This document shows, piece after piece, positions 8,523 to 15,541 of a stretch of 34,679 nt of DNA (its first letter is position 1; each line of letters begins with the position of its first letter). The DNA comes from Corynebacterium sp. (GTDB lineage: Bacteria; Actinomycetota; Actinomycetes; Mycobacteriales; Mycobacteriaceae): the NCBI RefSeq assembly GCF_030532195.1, contig NZ_JAUNLP010000011.1:1-34679 (forward strand), in the 5' to 3' direction. The notes beneath the pieces were generated by a model that worked only from the letters and a program-made list of their open reading frames with translations, searched no databases and was not told the DNA's origin. The position numbers were made by a program, and so were the translations under genes.

Positions 8523-8550
8523 TTTTAAAATTAATTAGTTTTCTCGCTAT

Positions 8551-9273
8551 CTAAAATGGACTTACGCTGTTCGTCGCTCTCAATGTTCTATTTCCCCTTA
8601 CAGCTTCAACCGCGGTCTCTCCCCCCCCCAGCTCCACAACGCCATCACACACGGCATCGAGAAGCCTGTGCTCGTGGCTAATCATCAGCACACCGCCACC
8701 GGTGCCAGCAAAGTCACGGATGACTTCGACAATCGCCGCAGAATTGGCGGCATCCAGCATTGCGGTCATTTCGTCACAAATGAGATAACGCGGGCGAGCA
8801 GCCAGAGTGCGCACGACAGCAGCGCGCTGGAGCTGCCCGTCAGAAACCTGGCTCGGAAAACGGGCCAAGAGGTCCGAGGACAGACCGGCTTTCCGGACAA
8901 GCCCGTCAATCTCCTTGCCCTTCCCACCTCGCACAGCCAAGCGAATGGTCTGCCCAAGCGTCATCCGCGGATCACAAGATCGGCGGGGCGATTGGAATAC
9001 CATGCCAATTTGCCCGCGCACCAACTGCCCGGCGCGGCTACGCACTGACTCGACAGGTACCCCATCACACAAACAGCGACCGCAATCAGGAACTTCCAGA
9101 CCTGCGAGGATACGGCCAAGTGTGGACTTTCCTGCGCCTGAGGCGCCTCGCAGCCCAATAATCTGCCCCGGCTCAATCCGGATGGACACATCCGTGAGAA
9201 CTGTTCGTGTGGAACCATCTTTAGCTCCGAAGGCTTTAGAAATCCCCTCGGCAACCAGTGCTTTCTCGCTCAT
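8551..9273 (-). CDS. Dpp/Nik/Cnt-type ABC importer, second ATP-binding protein
   Basis: This 240-residue ABC ATPase is the last gene of a five-gene importer operon. Walker A GASGAGKST lies at 43-51, Walker B LICDEM at 164-169 and the switch histidine in MISHEH near 200. The signature loop reads VSDGQ (143-147) rather than LSGGQ, a variant seen in some NikE/CntF-like subunits. The protein lacks a long C-terminal oligopeptide/dipeptide domain. Its ATG overlaps the TGA of the first ATPase gene (ATGA). Codons 214-217 include an uninterrupted run of nine G on the coding strand (9 C at 8621-8629). Because the run lies after all catalytic motifs, slippage there would change only the last ~22 residues. 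Confidence 0.9.
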   Translation of the reverse strand: MSEKALVAEGISKAFGAKDGSTRTVLTDVSIRIEPGQIIGLRGASGAGKSTLGRILAGLEVPDCGRCLCDGVPVESVRSRAGQLVRGQIGMVFQSPRRSCDPRMTLGQTIRLAVRGGKGKEIDGLVRKAGLSSDLLARFPSQVSDGQLQRAAVVRTLAARPRYLICDEMTAMLDAANSAAIVEVIRDFAGTGGGVLMISHEHRLLDAVCDGVVELGGGETAVEAVRGNRTLRATNSVSPF

Positions 9274-10166
9274 TTACGAGCCTCCTCAAGCCGACGTGCG
9301 TAGCAGTAGTCCTCATCCAGATTCGTCAGCGACGGCACTGCTCCGGGCATTGGGCGCATGCCATTTTCGGGCAGCGCCGCCAATAGATCACGCATGTATT
9401 GACTGGATGGAGCCTCGAGCACCTGCTGGGCTGGCCCAGTTTCTTCGAACCGAGATGCATACATCACTGCAATCCGGTCAGCGATAGCGCTGTCACGCAG
9501 CTCGGAAATATCGTGCGTAATCAGCATGACACCCGCGCCTGCGTCGGCGATATCACGGAGCATTCGCAGCAAGGACATGGTCAGCTCGGGATCTAGCGCC
9601 GCAGTGGGTTCATCCGCAATCACGAGGTCTGGGTCACCGGCCAACGCGAATGCAACCGCCACGCGCTGAGCCATGCCGCCGGATAACTCGTGCGGGTACA
9701 TCGCGGCGACTTCGTCGTGAAGCTGCACTCTGGCGAGCAGTTCCTCGGCTCTGTGCCCACTGCCTAGCACGGCGATTGCCTCCGCCAGCTGGTATCCAAC
9801 GGTCCGCACTGGGGTCAGGAATGTCGCCGCCGATTGTGGCACGAGAGCTATACGACGGCCTGCCAGCTCTTCGTCCGTTGGTGCCAATGCTGCTGTTTTT
9901 GAGCGACGAGACAAGATGTCCACGAACCGTCCATCGGGATAGTGATAATGCACGTGCCCCGATGTGATTGCCTGTGGAGGCAGGGATCCTACGACAGAGG
10001 AAGCAATGATTGACTTCCCGCAACCGGATTCTCCAATTACTGCTACGACTTCTCCCCTGCCGACGCTCAGCTCGATATCCGTCGCAGCGTGCACAATGTC
10101 GCCGCTACGCAACGGAATACGCACGGTCAGTTTTTCAATCTCCAGAAGTGTTGACTGTCCACTCAT
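9270..10166 (-). CDS. Dpp/Nik/Cnt-type ABC importer, first ATP-binding protein
   Basis: This 298-residue ATPase has Walker A GESGCGKS (45-52), signature LSGGM (161-165), Walker B VIADEP (182-187) and LITHD (215-219). It ends with the C-terminal segment typical of oligopeptide/nickel ATPases (ASRFEETGPAQQVLEAPSSQYMRDLL). The open frame continues 36 codons upstream, but the ATG at 10166 overlaps the TGA of the permease gene (ATGA), so that start is chosen. With the shorter second ATPase it should form the heterodimeric motor of a peptide, nickel or metallophore importer. The same arrangement (SBP, two permeases, two ATPases) is found in the staphylopine importer CntABCDF, which is why a metallophore substrate is worth considering. 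Confidence 0.92.
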   Translation of the reverse strand: MSGQSTLLEIEKLTVRIPLRSGDIVHAATDIELSVGRGEVVAVIGESGCGKSIIASSVVGSLPPQAITSGHVHYHYPDGRFVDILSRRSKTAALAPTDEELAGRRIALVPQSAATFLTPVRTVGYQLAEAIAVLGSGHRAEELLARVQLHDEVAAMYPHELSGGMAQRVAVAFALAGDPDLVIADEPTAALDPELTMSLLRMLRDIADAGAGVMLITHDISELRDSAIADRIAVMYASRFEETGPAQQVLEAPSSQYMRDLLAALPENGMRPMPGAVPSLTNLDEDYCYARRLEEARK

Positions 10167-11062
10167 ACGAGCACCTCCTGGCCAGTAATTCGGTTCTTCA
10201 AATGGTTGCCAATCGCAGCGATGCACAAAGTTGTTGCAACGAGGAAGAAGGAGGGAAACACCAAAATCCACCAATGTCCCAAGAGGAGGGCACCTTCGGC
10301 GTCGGCAAGCAGAGTGCCGAGCGACGGTTTGTGCGGTGGCAGACCTACACCGAGAAAGGACAGCGTTGATTCATGCCAAATAACGTGTGGAATCAGCAGG
10401 ACGAGTCCAACCAGTGACTGCCCGAGCGCTGCCGGTACAACGTGGCGAACCAGCACGCCGACTCTGCTCATCCCAGATAAAAGCGCAGCCTCTACGAACT
10501 CGGCGTTGCGCAAATGCAGCACGGATGCGCGCACCGTTCGGGTAATAGTCACCCAGTGAGTCAGTACCAATGAGGCGATAATCGCCATGATGGAGCCACG
10601 GAACAAGCTGACAATCAGCAGTCCAAGCAGCAGGTGCGGCAAAGCGTTAGTTACGTCGGCACCGCGCATGATAATTCGATCCACGCGCCCACCAACCATG
10701 CCTGCGACAACGCCCAGCGCAACACCAACAACTGCAGAGAACACTGCCGTGACAATCGCGATGAAAAGCGAAATCCGCATGCCGGCGGCCACGCGGAGGA
10801 ACACATCGTGCCCCTGGGAATCGGTACCGAAGAAGTGCTCTCGCCCAGGGGAAGCACCGGAGTTAGCGAAGTCTGTCAGCACCAAATCTGCGCCGCTAAG
10901 TAGCGGAGCGAGCAAGGCATAAAGCCCAATCACCATGAGCAATACCACCGCCACAATCACCCGTGGCGAGTAATACTTCGGGCCTTTCTTCATGGGCCTT
11001 AGCGTCGTTTTGGAGTCTAGTAATCTACCGGTTTCTGTTTTCGCAATTTTCGTCCTAAACAT
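10163..11062 (-). CDS. Dpp/Nik/Cnt-type ABC importer, permease 2 (DppC/NikC type)
   Basis: This permease of about 299 residues has an N-terminal hydrophobic helix (VIVAVVLLMVIGLYALLAPLL), the HFFGTDSQGHDVFLRVAAGMRISL segment characteristic of DppC/OppC proteins, and a further four to five helices. The ATPase-contact loop is around EAALLSGMSRVGVLVRHVVPAA. The frame begins at a TTG at 11083. ATGs at 11068 and 11062 lie behind a GAGGG, and the one at 11062 has the best spacing (9 bases), giving an 8-base overlap with the preceding permease. It pairs with the DppB-type permease to form the channel. Confidence 0.9.
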   Translation of the reverse strand: MFRTKIAKTETGRLLDSKTTLRPMKKGPKYYSPRVIVAVVLLMVIGLYALLAPLLSGADLVLTDFANSGASPGREHFFGTDSQGHDVFLRVAAGMRISLFIAIVTAVFSAVVGVALGVVAGMVGGRVDRIIMRGADVTNALPHLLLGLLIVSLFRGSIMAIIASLVLTHWVTITRTVRASVLHLRNAEFVEAALLSGMSRVGVLVRHVVPAALGQSLVGLVLLIPHVIWHESTLSFLGVGLPPHKPSLGTLLADAEGALLLGHWWILVFPSFFLVATTLCIAAIGNHLKNRITGQEVLV

Positions 11063-12092
11063 CTGCATCAACCCTCGGATCAAGGACTACGAAGGCGACG
11101 TCGGCAAGCAGATTTCCGAACAGAACGATTACCGTCGTCGCAATTGTAAGAATGCTCAGCAATGGAAAGCCGAGGCTCTGTGCAGACTTAACCAACGCGG
11201 TGCCCAGCCCTGGCCACGCGAAGACGGCTTCCACGAGCGTCGAGCCAACAACCAACTCCGACAACCTCGCGCCGATTAGCGCTAAGAACGGAGGCACAGC
11301 AGTAGGCAACAGATGCGAGCGAATAATTCGTCGACGTGGGATACCACGGACTTGTGCGCCAGTCACAGCACCGGAGTCCATAACTTCCACGATTGATTCA
11401 CGAAGAGACAACACCAACCACGGCATCTGCGTAACCGCAAGGACAACCGCTGGCAATACCAGGTGAGCCACCGTGGAGGAAAACGTCACGGGTCGCCCTG
11501 GATACGTCAGACCGCCGGTCGGGAAAAGCTGCCAGGCCAGCGCGAATACACCTAGCCCACCAAGTGCCACCACAAAAGGAGGCGTCGCTTGAATCACTGT
11601 GGACAGTGCCAAAATTGCCCGATCAGCTACGCCGCCACGGTTTACCGCCGCCCACAGTCCGAGACCGAAGGAAAGCACAATCGCGCCACCAAGCCCGCAG
11701 GCACCCAACAGCATCGTCCATGGCAATCGCTCTGCCAGCACCTGCGTTACTGGCTGTGCATACGAGCGGGAAATGCCAAGGTCACCTACCGCCAAGCCTT
11801 GCAACCACACCAACCACGATTCCCACCATGAGCGATTGAATCCGAGCTGATTCGAGATGGACTCTCGTTGGGCATCAGTAAGATTGCCAGCCTGCCCCTT
11901 CAAATAGGCATCTAACGGATCAAAGGGACTCACCGCTGCCAGCGCGAACACGGCAGCCGTCACCGCTATAACGATGGGAACCGCCACCAGCACTCGCCTT
12001 GCGACGATTCCAGCAATCTGCCTTTTGCGACTCCGAAAGCCCGGATGTTGAGAGACACGTGGATATGTTGACCTTATCTGGGTTCTTGCCAT
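11055..12092 (-). CDS. Dpp/Nik/Cnt-type ABC importer, permease 1 (DppB/NikB type)
   Basis: This 345-residue permease has one N-terminal helix after a basic stretch of about 30 residues (RRVLVAVPIVIAVTAAVFALA), then a periplasmic loop containing FDPLDAYLKGQAGNLTDAQRESI, then five more helices. The cytoplasmic loop MDSGAVTGAQVRGIPRRRIIRSHLLPTA is the coupling region expected to dock on the ATPase. The start codon directly abuts the stop of the binding-protein gene, and the stop overlaps the next permease, so the five genes form one transcription unit. No strong ribosome site precedes the ATG, so translation probably depends on coupling. Confidence 0.91.
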   Translation of the reverse strand: MARTQIRSTYPRVSQHPGFRSRKRQIAGIVARRVLVAVPIVIAVTAAVFALAAVSPFDPLDAYLKGQAGNLTDAQRESISNQLGFNRSWWESWLVWLQGLAVGDLGISRSYAQPVTQVLAERLPWTMLLGACGLGGAIVLSFGLGLWAAVNRGGVADRAILALSTVIQATPPFVVALGGLGVFALAWQLFPTGGLTYPGRPVTFSSTVAHLVLPAVVLAVTQMPWLVLSLRESIVEVMDSGAVTGAQVRGIPRRRIIRSHLLPTAVPPFLALIGARLSELVVGSTLVEAVFAWPGLGTALVKSAQSLGFPLLSILTIATTVIVLFGNLLADVAFVVLDPRVDADV

Positions 12093-13778
12093 TTACTTGT
12101 GCCAAGCTCCCAGGTTGAACCACGGGCCGAAGTTCAAGCCGTGTGCGTGTGGCTCAAGTATTCCGGTTGGGTGGCTGTACCCGCGATTACGCTCGACATA
12201 AACATGGTCAACGTAGACCAACTGAAGCATGGCCGGCTTTTCGGCGTAAAGCTTCTGCACCTTGCGGTAGAGCCCATCGCGCTTTGCCTGATCAGGCTCG
12301 ATCCGAGCCTGGTCGAGCAACTTATCAATCTCCGGGTTGACGTAATCGGATCCGTTATCCCACTTCGCGCCTGCACCAGGCTCTGCGTACTTAGAGTGCA
12401 GAATCGAGTAAATCTGCCCATCGACTGAGTATGGCGTTCCACCGCCACCGAGCATAACGGGAGTCTTGGCATAGTCCTCACGATTCACAGACTTGGAGTC
12501 GCGCGCGACGGGATTGACCTCGATACCAATCTTTTTCAGGTCAGAGGCAGTAGCCAGAGTCAGGTCAGTTCGTGCGTGGTCGCGGTTCGGGAAATAGATA
12601 ACGTCGAAAGTGGCACGCTGCCCGCCCTTAATCCGGATGCCATCCGGTCCTTTCTCCCATCCAGCCTCATCAAGGATTTTCTCCGCCTTCGCAGTGTCGT
12701 GCTTGATTTCTGCAGCAGGATCATAGGCATCACCGTAGAAGTCCGTGAGGAAGGTGGAGTTCGGCTTAGCGCGTCCCTTCATCACGTCCTTCGCCATCGC
12801 TTGCCTGTCAACGGCAAGATTTACAGCGTTACGAATGGCTTGATCGCCGGTGACCGGGTTACCGGTCGGAAGAGTAATGCCACGCCAGTCGGCCGAATGC
12901 GCTGATTCGACTTTGAATCCATCCTTGCCCTCGAATTCTTGAGCCAGCGCTGGCTCCATGATGGTGCCATCGCCTTCACCACCGCGGAGCTGTTGGGCAC
13001 GGGAATTCTCGTCTTGATTGACGCGATATATGACCTTCTTCAATTCAGGAGCCCCACCATGATAATCATCGCGGGCGGTAAATACGGCTTCATCAGCACG
13101 AAGCGATTCGAGTTTGAAAGGCCCGGTACCCACGGGCTTAGTGTTCAACGATGATTCTTCGGCAGGCTTCAGGTTTTCAAAGTCGAAAGCCTCTGACGGT
13201 GCGATGCCGTTGAGGAGCTGGTGGTCGAACTCCGCATACGGGATATTCAGTTCAAAGACGACTTTGTTGCCATCTGCGCGAACATCGTCGAGCATTTCCC
13301 AAACCAGAGCTTCGGAGGAGGCGGAGCGCTCGTCGAGAATTGCCTTGTAGGTCGCAACAACATCTTCCGGACCGAAAGTGGAACCGTCGGAGAAGGTAAT
13401 GCCGCCCCTCAACGCTACAGTCCACGTCTTGTTGCCGTTGCTGGGCTCAGCAGGTCCGGCAGCGAGGAGTGGCTCAAAGTCAACCGGCCTCTTGGAAGCA
13501 TCTCCAACAGCGGGCTTGAGACGGAATAGCCCCTCGTAGACTGGCGAATCTCCCGATCGGCTGTAACCGGAGACCGGGTTGTACGCACCGGTCTCATTGT
13601 TGTCGAGGAGAACCAGGGTGCGCTCAGCGTCTGCGCCGTCTGGACCAGCCGCAGATTTGTCATCGGGGTTCGAGCAGGCCGTCAGCCCGAGACCACAGAT
13701 GGCGAGAGCCGAAACTGAGACAGCGGCCGCTCGGCACAGGCGGAACTCGAGGTTTTGCCGTGAATATTTAGCAAACAT
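12093..13778 (-). CDS. Dpp/Nik/Cnt-type substrate-binding lipoprotein (SBP_bac_5 family)
   Basis: This 561-residue exported lipoprotein starts with a signal peptide and lipobox (LALA...GLGLTACSN, lipidation at Cys35), followed by the large two-lobed domain of peptide, nickel and metallophore binding proteins. Family segments include the ADxx-like SGDSPVYEGLFRL opening, the LRGGITFSDGSTFGPEDVVATYKAIL block and NPEIDKLLDQARIEPDQAKRDGLYRKVQKL near the C-terminus. The frame extends 17 codons further, but the ATG at 13778 has AAGGGG five bases upstream and places the signal peptide correctly. With that start the Zur-like palindrome at 13813-13831 sits 35 bases upstream, in promoter position. The substrate is not evident from sequence; regulation and the neighbouring sbn genes make a metal complex more likely than a nutrient peptide. 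Confidence 0.9.
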   Translation of the reverse strand: MFAKYSRQNLEFRLCRAAAVSVSALAICGLGLTACSNPDDKSAAGPDGADAERTLVLLDNNETGAYNPVSGYSRSGDSPVYEGLFRLKPAVGDASKRPVDFEPLLAAGPAEPSNGNKTWTVALRGGITFSDGSTFGPEDVVATYKAILDERSASSEALVWEMLDDVRADGNKVVFELNIPYAEFDHQLLNGIAPSEAFDFENLKPAEESSLNTKPVGTGPFKLESLRADEAVFTARDDYHGGAPELKKVIYRVNQDENSRAQQLRGGEGDGTIMEPALAQEFEGKDGFKVESAHSADWRGITLPTGNPVTGDQAIRNAVNLAVDRQAMAKDVMKGRAKPNSTFLTDFYGDAYDPAAEIKHDTAKAEKILDEAGWEKGPDGIRIKGGQRATFDVIYFPNRDHARTDLTLATASDLKKIGIEVNPVARDSKSVNREDYAKTPVMLGGGGTPYSVDGQIYSILHSKYAEPGAGAKWDNGSDYVNPEIDKLLDQARIEPDQAKRDGLYRKVQKLYAEKPAMLQLVYVDHVYVERNRGYSHPTGILEPHAHGLNFGPWFNLGAWHK

Positions 13779-13812
13779 AGTTTCCCCTTTAGTTAAGGAT
13801 AGGCGCAAGTAA

Positions 13813-13831
13813 TTGGAAATTGTTTTCATTA
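13813..13831. promoter_or_regulatory. Candidate Zur box upstream of the five-gene ABC importer
   Basis: TTGGAAATTGTTTTCATTA closely resembles the actinobacterial Zur operator core TGAAAATnATTTTCA as I know it. Within TGGAAATTGTTTTCA, 12 of 15 positions match TGAAAATGATTTTCA. On the minus strand the site is just upstream of a plausible -10 (TATCCT, 13797-13802) and would cover the -35. This suggests repression by zinc-loaded Zur; it is an inference needing binding or expression data. Confidence 0.6.
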
Positions 13832-13936
13832 TTTCCTAAGGGGGATTTAGATTTCAATGGCCTGAACATTGGTCTTTTAGTTGCGCAAACAACGCCATCT
13901 AATGTGGCTATTCAGAAATTGCCATCCACCAGGCGC

Positions 13937-13965
13937 AAAAAAGCGGTAGCGCCATCAGCGCTACC
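13937..13965 (-). terminator. Intrinsic terminator downstream of the pyridoxal kinase gene
   Basis: On the minus strand GGTAGCGC and GCGCTACC form a perfect 8-bp stem around a 5-base loop, followed by GC and six T. It lies 90 bases after the stop of the pyridoxal kinase gene and before the promoter of the ABC importer, so it isolates the two units. The rest of the 277-base gap (13779-14055) holds only the importer promoter and the Zur-like site. Confidence 0.88.
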
Positions 13966-14055
13966 ACTTGTTCCTCCCCCTGTTTGTGCGCTCGAGGCAC
14001 AACATGCACGAGTCGCCGCGCCTACCCCGCGCCGCGCTAGCCCCCCTTACGATTC

Positions 14056-14982
14056 CTACGCCACCTTCGTAACCTCAAAGCGCTGCTCCGGGTTGGCGTA
14101 CGCCTCCTGCGCGCGGATTAGCTCCAGCTCGCCCGAGCCGGACTCGTAGGTCACCTTAATCAGCTCAAAGATACTGGCTGCGGTGTTGCCCAGCGCAACC
14201 GACAGGTCGCCGTCAATGCCGCGGCCACGCAGCAGGTTGCCGGCAAACAGCGCGGCCGTGACATCGCCGGAACCGTTGCGCTTCAGCGGCAGGTACGGGG
14301 TGGCCACCAACCAAGCGCCCGAGCCGTTGACGGCGAGCATCTCAATCTCGCCCTCCTTGCCCTCCGGACGCAGCACGCTGGTAACCAGCACGGCCTCCGG
14401 ACCCATCTCACGAGCAGCGTGAGCTGCCGCAATGGTGGACTCCAGGTCGCTGACCTCACGGCCCGTCAGGTACCCCAGCTCAAACTGGTTCGGGGTAATC
14501 ACGTCTGCCACCGGCACGACCTTGTCACGCAGCAACGGCGGGATGTCATCGGAGACATGGCAGCCACTCTTGGCATTTCCCATCACCGGGTCACACGAGT
14601 AAATCGCCTTCGGATTGCGCTGCTTGGCCAGCGCCACGGCTTCGATGATGGCGTCCGCAATATCGCTACCGCCTTGATAGCCGGAGATAATTGCGTCGAC
14701 GTCGGCAAGCTTGCCCAGCTCATCGATACCCTTGATAACCTCACGCACGTCCGTGGCGGGAATCATTGGGCCGCGCCACTGGCCGTAACCGGTGTGGTTG
14801 GAAAAATCGACAGTGTGAACCGGCCAGACCTCGAACCCAGCGCGCTGCAGTGGGAAGACGGCAGCGGAGTTGCCCACGTGGCCGTAACTCACATGCGACT
14901 GAATGGACAGAATCGAGGGCACGCGGCTGAACTCCGCGGCAGCTTCGGCGGCTCTGACAACGTTGGCCTGATTTTCGTTCAT
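14056..14982 (-). CDS. pdxY: Pyridoxal kinase (PdxY type)
   Basis: This 308-residue ribokinase-superfamily enzyme phosphorylates pyridoxal (and probably pyridoxine) to the 5'-phosphate in the vitamin B6 salvage pathway. Visible landmarks are SILSIQSHVSYGHVGNSAAVFPLQ at the N-terminus (substrate pocket), CDPVMGN, TPNQFEL, and the catalytic loop NGSGDVTAALFAG near residue 225, whose Asp is the base. The ATG at 14982 is close to a GAGG (one base), so a short leader or a slightly different start is possible. The open frame extends far upstream into the next gene without homology, so the longer version is rejected. PLP supply is relevant here because SbnA and Y4yA both need it, but that is not evidence of a shared regulon. 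Confidence 0.92.
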   Translation of the reverse strand: MNENQANVVRAAEAAAEFSRVPSILSIQSHVSYGHVGNSAAVFPLQRAGFEVWPVHTVDFSNHTGYGQWRGPMIPATDVREVIKGIDELGKLADVDAIISGYQGGSDIADAIIEAVALAKQRNPKAIYSCDPVMGNAKSGCHVSDDIPPLLRDKVVPVADVITPNQFELGYLTGREVSDLESTIAAAHAAREMGPEAVLVTSVLRPEGKEGEIEMLAVNGSGAWLVATPYLPLKRNGSGDVTAALFAGNLLRGRGIDGDLSVALGNTAASIFELIKVTYESGSGELELIRAQEAYANPEQRFEVTKVA

Positions 14983-15022
14983 TCCTCTATCTTGCAACGA
15001 ATGCGCGTAAATCCCATATCCG

Positions 15023-15466
15023 CTAGTAGAAGCGGGGCCTGCGCCTGTTCGCTTTAATCTCAGAGCGCCGTTGCTTCTGCGCTTTACGACGGGCAATTGA
15101 AGCCCTACTCGGTCGAGTACGACGCCTCTTCGGAGGCGGTGGCTGGACGGCTTCTCGGATGAGTTCCGCCAAGCGTCGCCGGGCCTCCGCGCGGTTGCGC
15201 ACTTGGGAGCGCTGCGTGGTGACGGACACGGTGAGAGTCGTGCCATCCAGGCGGTGGCTGAGATTATGGAGAGCGCGGCGGCGGTGGACGTCGGAAAGCA
15301 CACTGAGTTGTCCCAGGTCAACCGATAGCTGCACCTTGGAGTCGGTGGTATTGACTCCCTGACCGCCCGGGCCACCGGAACGCGCGAAGCGCTCGGTGAG
15401 CTCGCCGGCCGGGATGACCAGCCCCTTGGGAATGCCAGGGCCGGGTGGGATTGTCAGGGGTTCCAT
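15023..15466 (-). CDS. arfB: Peptidyl-tRNA hydrolase ArfB-like / class I release-factor domain protein
   Basis: This 147-residue protein has a lone GGQ domain: RSGGPGGQGVNTTDSKVQL around residues 29-47 carries the catalytic GGQ that hydrolyses peptidyl-tRNA. A very basic C-terminal tail (PPPPKRRRTRPSRASIARRKAQKQRR) corresponds to the ArfB/YaeJ tail that enters the empty mRNA channel of stalled ribosomes. It has no codon-recognition domain, so it should act in rescue of ribosomes stalled without a stop codon. The 16-bp duplication directly before its ATG carries its likely -10 twice. The gene ends 40 bases before the pyridoxal kinase start and may be co-transcribed with it. Confidence 0.93.
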   Translation of the reverse strand: MEPLTIPPGPGIPKGLVIPAGELTERFARSGGPGGQGVNTTDSKVQLSVDLGQLSVLSDVHRRRALHNLSHRLDGTTLTVSVTTQRSQVRNRAEARRRLAELIREAVQPPPPKRRRTRPSRASIARRKAQKQRRSEIKANRRRPRFY

Positions 15467-15498
15467 GGGCCTCAGTGTAGAGGGGCCTCAGTGTAGAG
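15467..15498 (-). repeat. Tandem 2 x 16 bp duplication in the arfB promoter
   Basis: GGGCCTCAGTGTAGAG occurs twice in perfect tandem immediately before the arfB start. On the minus strand each unit contains CTACACT, a good -10 (TACACT), with the nearer one ending 7 bases before the ATG. That spacing would give a leaderless or nearly leaderless transcript. The duplication therefore doubles a -10 element. Confidence 0.75.
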
Positions 15499-15541
15499 GG
15501 TGCAGCAACCGCGGCCGTGTGTCTCGGTTATTACCTGCGCG

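Noticed and set aside
14983..15375. A 130-residue N-terminal extension of the pyridoxal kinase.
   Set aside because: It overlaps the arfB gene on the same strand in another frame and has no kinase homology.
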